18,565 nucleotides of DNA from Planctomycetota bacterium (lineage in GTDB: Bacteria; Planctomycetota; PUPC01; JACPCR01): contig JASLXP010000822.1 of NCBI GenBank assembly GCA_030740295.1, positions 1-18,565 of the forward strand, read 5' to 3'. The notes below the pieces were generated by a model. The model had not been told where the DNA came from and did not search any database. It saw nothing but the letters and a program-made list of their open reading frames with translations. This document shows positions 13,801 through 18,565 of the stretch, one piece after another. The stretch's first letter is position 1. Each line of letters starts with the position of its first letter. Made by a program: the position numbers and the translations under genes.

Positions 13801-15984
13801 CTCTACCGGGCGGTCGGGGCCGAATCCAAGGCGTACGGCTACCTGCGTGCCATCAACACCGACATGCTCAAGGCGATTGTGTTCTTCATGGCCCTGATGC
13901 TGCCCTTCTGTTTTTTCACTCAGAAGCTCATCTTCAATTTCGTCAGACTCGAGCTGCAGATTCTGGCATTCACCGGCTTGTTTATTCTGACCTACACGGT
14001 CTTTCGCTTTATCCATCCGGCATTCAAGATCGCGCTGACTCCCGAGGCCATTTTTGTCGCGTTCGTTCTCGGCGCGATCGGCATCTTTGTCACGCTGATC
14101 ATGCACAAACGATTCGATGGCGAGATGACCATGCTGTTCCGCTCGTACACCCTGCAGACCGGCGAGGCGAGCACTGCCACCGCGGGGCAGCAGGCCATGC
14201 TGATCGGCGTAAACAACATGAAACGCCGGCGCATCCGGACATCGCTGACCACCGGCACGATCGTACTGGTCACCTTCACCATGCTTGCGTTTTCCAGTCT
14301 TTCGAAAGTTCGCAAGCCTACCCTGATCCGCAAATCGGAGAAGGCGCCTTACACGGGCATTCTGTATCAATGGCCGGGCAACATCGGCATGGACGAAATC
14401 TCTTTGCGGATCTTCCTCGAAATCTTCGAAGGCCGCGCCGAGATGGTAGTGCGCCGATGGCTTTTGCCGACTGGCAGTGACAGAAAATCGAGCTTTCACA
14501 TGCGGCTGGACGCATCGAACGGCGAAACGGCAAAGGTGCTCACCGCGCTCGGTCTTCAGACCAATGAGGATGAGTTCATTGCCAAGATACCGATCCTCAA
14601 GGGCGGCAGATTCTTCTCGGCCGATGACGTGCCGGAAGTCATCCTGCCCACAGAGGTCGCGGCCGCGCTGAAGCTCACCGCGAAGGACATCGGTACGGCG
14701 AAGGTGAGCCTGCTCGGTGAAGAGCTCACGGTCGTCGGCATCCTGGACGAGGAGCAGTTCCGCTACATCAAGGACCTCAATCGCAAGGCCCTGTTCCCCA
14801 TCATCCCGGAAGAAAAGGCCGCAGGCTCTGAGAGCGAGGAATCGGAGGCAGAAGGGGACGATGATTCCGGTGTTGCTTACGTTGATCCCTCTGAGCTGGT
14901 TCTGCTGCCTGTGGATGTCGCGTTCTCTCTCGGCGCTACACCCTACAGCGTCTCCATAAAGTTTAAGGACGAGGCGCCGCTATGGGACATCCTCACCGAA
15001 ATCCTGACGGTCACCCAGGCAAAACTGCACCTCGGCAGCCGCGACGGTTTCGCCATCGGCGATGAGGGACGTGTGCGATCTGCCCCCGGTATCTATTACA
15101 TTGGTTCGAGTTTCAGTACTTCTATCGGCGGCCTGGAACGCCTGATTATTCCGTTGTTGATAGCCGGCACGATTGTCCTGAACACCATGCTCGGCGCGGT
15201 GTACGAACGCCGGAACGAGATAGCGGTCTACAACGCCATCGGCCTCAACCCAACCAACATTGCGACCTTCTTCCTTGCCGAAGCTTTCGTTTACGGCGTC
15301 ATCGGCGCAGTGGGCGGATACCTGATCGGGCAGGTGTCGGCGATTGGCTTGAAAGAGTTCGGCCTGGTGTCTGACATCAACCTGAACTTCTCTTCACTGA
15401 TCGTGGTGTACGTGATCACCTTTACTATTGGCCTGGTGCTGATCTCGACCATGTATCCGGCCTACGTGGCTACAAGATCCGCGGTGCCTTCCGGCAGACG
15501 AAAGTGGTCCCTGCCGGCCCACGACGGGCAGACGATGGAGGTGGTGTTCCCCTTCATCTACCAACCCAATCTGGTGGCCGGCATGATGGTCTATCTCGAC
15601 GAATTTTTCGGCCGCTTCACCGAGGCATCCCTCGGCGATCAAATAACGACATTCCTGGAGAAGGGCGTCGGCGAAGATGAACAGGGCCGACCGACGTACC
15701 GCCTGCTGTACGCAATCGCCCTCGCGCCTTACGACCTCGGCGTAACTCAGGAGGTCGAATTTGTCGCGTCATACGATGAAGTCGTTCAGAGCTACCGCGT
15801 GCACATGACCAACAACCGCATCTCCGGCCAGGACTCTAACTGGGTCACGACAAATATGCCGTTTCTCGAACGCCTCAGAAGGCAACTGCTGCAATGGCGC
15901 AATCTCGATGCGACGGAGCACGGGGTGTTTGTGAAAAGAGGAGAAGGATTTTTCGATACGTGTTTCGTAATACGTGATTCGTAA
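10822..15984 (+). CDS. Giant FtsX-type ABC permease with PA- and M28-peptidase-like periplasmic region
   Basis: A 1720-aa membrane protein. ATG 10822 overlaps the PqqD-like stop (ATGA) and follows GGAGGG by 6 nt, so translation from there is well supported. Residues 1-49 come from purine-rich and REP-like DNA, including two TGGTPILR repeats; a signal-like helix follows at 50-64 (LLASFLFLTLTSTA). Residues ~155-207 look like a protease-associated (PA) domain and ~265-350 like an M28 aminopeptidase core. Its metal-binding positions are altered: HxD is PMD, GAxDN is GAEN and the EE site is lost, so catalysis is unlikely. A long periplasmic region follows to ~1010. Membrane helices lie at ~1015-1095 (three) and ~1144-1162, then a MacB-like periplasmic domain. 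The FtsX domain is at ~1437-1549 (three helices, 'YERRNEIAVYNAIG.N'). A soluble C-terminal region of ~160 residues ends in nine residues encoded by heptamer repeats. FtsX permeases pair with ATPases like the upstream one to move or extract lipoproteins or peptides, or to signal across the membrane. Confidence 0.85.
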   Translation: MRHGDGEMRRWGEGGTGGDGPHRRADFTACRRTGGTPILRKTGGTPILRCLLASFLFLTLTSTAQDPNPQLREFLNVSTARYPGMPGNLELEEKVARRFAASGFKNGAIRFTAPSFVPGKTSLKLGDADPVELHPMHPSLFRPGNFKQTEFDASLVYLGWGLPRDLDKIKGLDLKGTIAVMDFQCSDNWQRFLRFGIQGFIFIGADRYWYQDSILKVYNTEVAVPRFFVAKEAGEKIRDVLVQAQGTKAHIKAEPSVWKNVEMRDLWVMIPGANEEMAKDTFVFVAPMDANSVVPSMAHGAENGTTLFLLMRMLDYFKENPPARSVILAAANAHTHHFLGERMLSWHLLAPQEKIEEMRNLLAARIRLQKMYKEQFSRLQLKPGTLDADDAVIEEFRKLEDTTTGKRVKVKGPLQDVARRNYNQTKTELADLALLSLSDAEEKKRRAEINMRKGQYLKVLKLFIKISIRKKLTLKALIEDDRNLPPEVPESLHSGSLLKSYVAEVQQQFTRWNELNLRDLQIDQENGAIRDLVAGKTISMVISLDLIWRGKGVGFCSYNRHTRGGGWAREFGNWTTEIARRVANDETEAGAGSVKDRDKGETGEVEQYALFFNTMTSYGGLPENHYFGLDLYSSIPYFQAAQTTPALSFRNVYTDGGNAFTPFDVFENLDHNFIEAGLKFIPDFFRAILAQKEVTDSTELPKPAPFYPTWSVNLETLKKDEYSPKPTPDLRVAGSVALLYPNRKKILIRPIIGGDVTNVYLSMTDERASTIIYGIREGTKHGWFGPIPSAAFQYDETFTHVTHTVDRGAIQETFKSDVFELTNKILPMFRSVEYPIYDRTDPSLVAAGVIVVSKMTPVGGRRDSVPRKLGAAGIDTETKSTIPLTYGPAALYVEHKEVKEKREPVKLMTGRIMAINASEDEPEGIGFSSPEQLDSDFIAQAVSDMAILNKYRASRMSGVTNKLIDDYIAEGDEAIGALQKAESKKDHLEYLIQLYRAVGAESKAYGYLRAINTDMLKAIVFFMALMLPFCFFTQKLIFNFVRLELQILAFTGLFILTYTVFRFIHPAFKIALTPEAIFVAFVLGAIGIFVTLIMHKRFDGEMTMLFRSYTLQTGEASTATAGQQAMLIGVNNMKRRRIRTSLTTGTIVLVTFTMLAFSSLSKVRKPTLIRKSEKAPYTGILYQWPGNIGMDEISLRIFLEIFEGRAEMVVRRWLLPTGSDRKSSFHMRLDASNGETAKVLTALGLQTNEDEFIAKIPILKGGRFFSADDVPEVILPTEVAAALKLTAKDIGTAKVSLLGEELTVVGILDEEQFRYIKDLNRKALFPIIPEEKAAGSESEESEAEGDDDSGVAYVDPSELVLLPVDVAFSLGATPYSVSIKFKDEAPLWDILTEILTVTQAKLHLGSRDGFAIGDEGRVRSAPGIYYIGSSFSTSIGGLERLIIPLLIAGTIVLNTMLGAVYERRNEIAVYNAIGLNPTNIATFFLAEAFVYGVIGAVGGYLIGQVSAIGLKEFGLVSDINLNFSSLIVVYVITFTIGLVLISTMYPAYVATRSAVPSGRRKWSLPAHDGQTMEVVFPFIYQPNLVAGMMVYLDEFFGRFTEASLGDQITTFLEKGVGEDEQGRPTYRLLYAIALAPYDLGVTQEVEFVASYDEVVQSYRVHMTNNRISGQDSNWVTTNMPFLERLRRQLLQWRNLDATEHGVFVKRGEGFFDTCFVIRDS
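10826..10880 (+). repeat. Purine-rich low-complexity tract with a G-quadruplex motif
   Basis: Begins right after the permease start codon. It holds an approximate 8-nt repeat (GGAGATGG-like units, ~10831-10862) and G runs of 4, 4, 7 and 5. The stretch 10853-10874 satisfies the four-tract G3+ N1-7 quadruplex pattern on the coding strand. It is read in frame as a Gly/Arg-rich leader. Confidence 0.6.
10885..10970. repeat. REP-like element bounded by 9-bp inverted repeats
   Basis: CATCGTAGG at 10885-10893 and CCTACGATG at 10962-10970 form perfect terminal inverted repeats around an 86-bp segment. Inside are two tandem copies (10917-10941 and 10944-10968, identical over 25 nt, period 27). Each contains the hairpin-forming GGGCG-GGA-CGCCC, extendable to 9-bp arms with one G:T pair in the first copy. 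The 27-nt period keeps frame and is translated as two TGGTPILR units. Such palindromic units are typical of REP/REPIN or MITE-like dispersed repeats. Finding one within a coding region, just before a signal peptide, is unusual. Confidence 0.7.
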
Positions 15985-15998
15985 TACGTAATACGTAA
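15957..15998 (+). repeat. Six heptamer repeats covering the permease stop codon
   Basis: The six units read TACGTGT, TTCGTAA, TACGTGA, TTCGTAA, TACGTAA and TACGTAA. The permease's TAA stop (15982-15984) lies in the fourth unit, so the last nine residues (DTCFVIRDS) are repeat-encoded. The 20 nt at 15980-15999 are the exact reverse complement of 16169-16188. Confidence 0.8.
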
Positions 15999-16032
15999 GG
16001 GCCGAAAGCAGAGGCCACCTGCTAGAGACTCA

Positions 16033-16060
16033 GACTACAGACTAAAGACCAAAGACTGAA
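16033..16060 (+). repeat. Four GACTAAA-like heptamers
   Basis: Four consecutive seven-base units: GACTACA, GACTAAA, GACCAAA and GACTGAA. The sequence differs from the neighbouring TACGTAA heptamers but the period is the same. Confidence 0.7.
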
Positions 16061-16098
16061 CCAGGAACAAAGAACAAGCCCCGCCCGATGTCCCGAAC

Positions 16099-16189
16099 AA
16101 CACCGACCATCCAAGCTGGAACTTTCTCATTACTCATTACGCATAACACCGGCCCATCCAAGCCAGAACTTACGTATTACGTATTACGT
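16099..16189 (+). repeat. First tandem dimer of a ~46-nt repeat
   Basis: Unit A (16099-16144) and unit B (16145-16189) lie head to tail. Each starts AACACCG(A/G)CC, continues through a CCATCCAAGC(C/T) core and 'GAACTT', and ends in a heptamer array: TCATTAC copies in A, TACGTAT copies in B. B's tail (16169-16188) is the exact inverted complement of 15980-15999. Confidence 0.75.
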
Positions 16190-16290
16190 CCGCTGCCCCG
16201 AACAACACCGGCATTACAGTTTCGAGCATCCAGTATCCAGCATCACTCACAGCAAAGACCAACTCCAGCATTCCAACCGCACTACCCAGC

Positions 16291-16389
16291 AACACCGGCC
16301 ACCCAAGCCAGAATTTAATCATTACTCATTACGTATAACACCGGCCATCCAAGCCAGAACTTACTCATTAATCATTACTTGTTACGCAT
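16291..16389 (+). repeat. Second tandem dimer of the ~46-nt repeat
   Basis: Unit D (16291-16336) and unit E (16337-16389) repeat the plan of the first dimer: AACACCGGCC, then A(C/T)CCAAGCCAGAA, then TCATTAC-type heptamers. The array stops 9 bp before the ATG of the OPT-like gene. With no unique spacers between identical units, it is not a CRISPR array. Confidence 0.75.
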
Positions 16390-16398
16390 GACGTCCCC

Positions 16399-18414
16399 AT
16401 GTCCTTTATAGACGATAAGGAACTCAACGAATACCGAAACATCATGACGCCGCCCGAAGCCGGTGGCTTTGAAGATGGTTTCAATTGGAAGACTATCGCG
16501 GGGGCGGTTTTCCTCGGCTTCATCATGATGCCGGCTTCCGAGTACCTGACGCTCTTCCTGGGCAATGACGCGGCCATTAACGAGGCGGCCAGGTGGGTGA
16601 CGGTGATCCTGTTCGCTGAGATTTCGCGGCGGTCGTTCAAAGATTTGAAAATGCAGGAGCTTTATACGCTCCACTTCATGACCGGACTGGCCATGTCTGC
16701 GCCGTTCGAGGGATACCTCTGGAAGCAGTTTTTCGTGCAGTCGGAAATTGCTAATGCGATGGGGATTGCGCAGGAGCTGCCGGGCTGGGCCTTCCCGTCC
16801 GCGGAGAGTATTCGGCAGAACGGGCCTACTTTTTTCACGATCGAATGGATGCCGGTGCTGGCGCTTACGATGTTTGGGCTGGTGTTGAGCCGGGTGAATG
16901 GATACGGCCTCGGCTACATTCTTTATCGATTAGTCAACGATGTTGAAAAACTGCCGTTCCCGTTTGCGCCTGTGGGAGCTGCCGGCATCGTGGCGCTTTC
17001 CAGTTCGCGAGACGAGAGCGAGAAGTGGCGATGGAGGTGCTTCTCTATCGGAGGCATGCTCGGGCTGGCATGGGGTGGTTTGTACCTTGCGCTGCCGTCC
17101 ATGAGCGAGGCTGCGCTCGGTAAACGCATCGAGCTGATCCCTCTGGTCTACCTGGATTACACGCCGCAACTTTCCAGATTCCTGCCGGCTGTCCCTATCA
17201 ATATCGTGGTCGATCTCGCCACGTTTATGTCCGGGATGATGGTGCCTTTCTGGAGCGTCATGGGCGCGTTTATCGGCGTCGTGTTCACCATGATTCTCAA
17301 CCCGTTCCTTTACGATGCCGGCATTCTGCACAACTGGAAACCCGGGATGGGTTTCGTGGATACATCATTCTTTAACACGGTCGACTTTTATCTCTCGTTC
17401 AACATGGGCCTTGCGCTGGCTGTTTCATTCACGAGCTTCGGGGTGATGGCCAAATACCTTTTTTTCGCAAAGAAAGAGAAGACCGATGATCGTGCAGTGC
17501 TGAAGCTGGGCGAAAACTGGTGGGACAAGCTGAAAGGGGGGTGGAAGACATTCGTTACCAACAACAGAGAGCGCGGTGATTTCTCACTGTGGATTGCGGT
17601 TCTGATTTACGCAGGCACGAGCGCTTCCTGGATCCTTCTCGGCGTTTTCCTGGTTGAAGGCTACCCGTGGATGGTCTTCACCATTTACGCGCTCGTTTAC
17701 ACGCCGTTCATTTCATACGCCACCGCCAAGCTTGAAGGCATTTGCGGCCGCGCGGTAGACATCCCTTACGTCAAGGAATTAACGATCGTACTTACCGGGC
17801 AGCAGGGCCTTGGCATCTGGTTTGTACCGCTGCCCATTCAGAACATGGGCGTACAGACGGTCGGCTTCCGCACCCTCGAGCTCTGCGGCACAAAAATCAA
17901 GAGCCAGGTCAAGACGCTCTTCGTGGTGATACCAATCGTGGTCATATCATCGCTTGTCACCTCGCAGCTCTTATGGCAGATGGCGCCAATACCATCTGAG
18001 AAATATCCATACACAGAGAAGATGTGGGAGCTGAATGCAAAGAACCAGTGCCTGATTTATTCGTCGACCATGGAGGGTGATTCGCTCTTCCTCGAGTCAC
18101 TGGATTCCTCATTCATTCTCTGGGGGCTGGGCGCGGGTTCTGCTGTGTTCGTGTTCCTCTCTTCCCTGGGCATGCCGGTGATGCTGATATATGGCGCGGT
18201 CTGGGGGCTCGCGCAGAGCTCGCCAGGCGCCATCCTGTGGCAGATGTGCGGGGCCTTTGTCGGGCGCTTCTATTTCAAACGCAAGTTCAAGGAGATGTGG
18301 CTGAAATACATGGCCATCATCCTCGCCGGCTTCGGCTGCGGGATGGGGCTGATCGCGATGGTTTCCATGTCGTTTGTCGTTCTTAAAAACATGTTGTCCC
18401 CCAAGATCTTTTAG
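16399..18414 (+). CDS. OPT-superfamily-like polytopic membrane transporter
   Basis: A 671-aa integral membrane protein with about 14-16 hydrophobic helices and almost no large soluble domain. Several stretches recall the oligopeptide transporter (OPT) superfamily: 'LPFPFAPVGAAGIVAL' (~185-201), 'LDYTPQLSRFLPAVPINIVVDLATFMSGMMVPF' (~250-283), and 'GQQGLGIWFVPLPIQNMGVQTVGF' in the second half. OPT proteins take up peptides or metal-siderophore chelates by secondary transport. This one is closer in feel to the bacterial OPT-like families of unknown substrate, so the substrate is open. The ATG at 16399 has no recognisable Shine-Dalgarno and sits 9 bp after a repeat array, leaving the start less certain; the first 30 residues are charged and then the first helix begins. 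The next gene starts 2 nt after the stop and looks like a related protein, so the two may form a heteromer. Confidence 0.75.
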   Translation: MSFIDDKELNEYRNIMTPPEAGGFEDGFNWKTIAGAVFLGFIMMPASEYLTLFLGNDAAINEAARWVTVILFAEISRRSFKDLKMQELYTLHFMTGLAMSAPFEGYLWKQFFVQSEIANAMGIAQELPGWAFPSAESIRQNGPTFFTIEWMPVLALTMFGLVLSRVNGYGLGYILYRLVNDVEKLPFPFAPVGAAGIVALSSSRDESEKWRWRCFSIGGMLGLAWGGLYLALPSMSEAALGKRIELIPLVYLDYTPQLSRFLPAVPINIVVDLATFMSGMMVPFWSVMGAFIGVVFTMILNPFLYDAGILHNWKPGMGFVDTSFFNTVDFYLSFNMGLALAVSFTSFGVMAKYLFFAKKEKTDDRAVLKLGENWWDKLKGGWKTFVTNNRERGDFSLWIAVLIYAGTSASWILLGVFLVEGYPWMVFTIYALVYTPFISYATAKLEGICGRAVDIPYVKELTIVLTGQQGLGIWFVPLPIQNMGVQTVGFRTLELCGTKIKSQVKTLFVVIPIVVISSLVTSQLLWQMAPIPSEKYPYTEKMWELNAKNQCLIYSSTMEGDSLFLESLDSSFILWGLGAGSAVFVFLSSLGMPVMLIYGAVWGLAQSSPGAILWQMCGAFVGRFYFKRKFKEMWLKYMAIILAGFGCGMGLIAMVSMSFVVLKNMLSPKIF

Positions 18415-18416
18415 GC

Positions 18417-18565
18417 ATGGAACAGCGCGACGCCAAAATTACCATTCGGGCGATCATCATGGGGGCGATCTTTTCAGGTCTCTTCGCCTGGCTGACGGTC
18501 TATTTCGAGAATCGGATGGACCTGATTTTAACCGCCACGCAGATTTCGGTGTTGCCGTATGTGCT
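18417..18565 (+). CDS. N-terminus of a second OPT-like membrane protein (partial)
   Basis: The frame opens at ATG 18417, 2 nt after the stop of the OPT-like gene, and runs off the window after 49 codons. The start MEQRDAKITIRAIIMGAIFSGLFAWLTVYFENR has a short charged tail ending 'TIRAIIMGAIFSGL' and a first membrane helix at ~12-29. That resembles the opening of OPT-like families, where a 'TxRAxxxGxxxxxxF' segment begins the transporter. Spacing implies translational coupling with the upstream gene. Identification rests on so few residues that it is tentative. Confidence 0.6.
   Translation, partial: MEQRDAKITIRAIIMGAIFSGLFAWLTVYFENRMDLILTATQISVLPYV

Larger units (their letters stand above)
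15985..16398. other. Repeat-filled 414-bp intergenic region
   Basis: No gene is supported here. A 76-aa open frame (16088-16318) is Thr/Pro-rich only because it translates repeats. The contents in order are: the end of the TACGTAA heptamers; GACTAAA-type heptamers (16033-16060); a dimer of a ~46-nt unit (16099-16189); a partial unit near 16204; CATCCAG-type heptamers (~16227-16242); and a second dimer (16291-16389). Several distinct motifs share a 7-nt period, which recalls short tandemly repeated repetitive (STRR) sequences. I see no promoter, and no Shine-Dalgarno before the ATG at 16399. Confidence 0.75.

Noticed and set aside
13603..14499. 298-aa minus-strand open frame inside the permease gene
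   Set aside because: It is the reverse-strand shadow of a GC-rich coding region. Its sequence is rich in charged and His/Gln residues with no domain, and the plus-strand frame carries clear membrane helices.
16088..16318. 76-aa Thr/Pro-rich open frame
   Set aside because: It is made entirely of translated intergenic repeats.
16099..16389. CRISPR-like repeats
   Set aside because: The ~46-nt units are directly adjacent and similar along their whole length; there are no unique spacers of regular size and no cas genes.

Overview
The window is about 18.6 kb of moderately GC-rich DNA from a bacterium that is probably Gram-negative. A LolD/MacB-type ABC ATPase with an FtsX-type permease, signal peptides and many polytopic inner-membrane proteins support this. 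The lineage cannot be fixed from the sequence. Dispersed REP-like palindromes and several heptanucleotide repeats, together with the gene content (PDZ proteins, Gfo/Idh/MocA oxidoreductase, OPT-like proteins, GT-C glycosyltransferases), are compatible with an uncultured PVC-like or Hydrogenedentota/Sumerlaeota-like lineage, but that is weak inference. No tRNA, rRNA, CRISPR array, transposase or integrase was recognised.

Left part (1-8431). A truncated minus-strand gene encodes an extremely Glu-rich N-terminus. It diverges from a secreted PDZ-domain protein (382-2652), which is followed by a GT-C-like membrane protein (2704-4548). This meets, tail to tail with a 25-bp overlap, a minus-strand GT39/ArnT-like glycosyltransferase (4524-6277). 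That gene is split by a frameshift exactly at a tract of nine G (coding strand), and 7 or 10 G would restore one 548-584 aa protein. Divergent from it is a polytopic membrane protein with an embedded spermidine-synthase-like domain (6401-8431). A 17-bp palindrome lies between the divergent pair. This half looks like envelope or glycan modification.

Middle (8481-9515). A single minus-strand Gfo/Idh/MocA-family NAD(P)-dependent oxidoreductase.

Right part (9665-end). An operon-like series on the plus strand: an ABC ATPase (9665-10444) with an in-frame stop just before a damaged signature motif; a small PqqD-like protein (10448-10825); a 1720-aa FtsX-type permease whose periplasmic N-terminus looks like a PA domain plus a non-catalytic M28-peptidase fold (10822-15984); then, after 414 bp of repeats, an OPT-like transporter (16399-18414) and the start of a second OPT-like protein (18417-end). 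The ATPase, PqqD-like protein and permease are tightly coupled (3-nt gap, then an ATGA overlap). The two OPT-like genes are 2 nt apart.

The most interesting proposition is that the right part forms a peptide-handling envelope system, pairing a possible peptide-binding adaptor (PqqD fold), a peptidase-like sensor domain on a permease, and oligopeptide-transporter-like proteins. Its ATPase gene appears inactivated, or misread, by a cluster of changes that could all be G:C-to-T:A transversions. The permease gene is invaded by repeats at both ends: a REP-like element bounded by inverted repeats is translated in frame ahead of the signal peptide, and a heptamer repeat supplies the C-terminal residues and stop codon.
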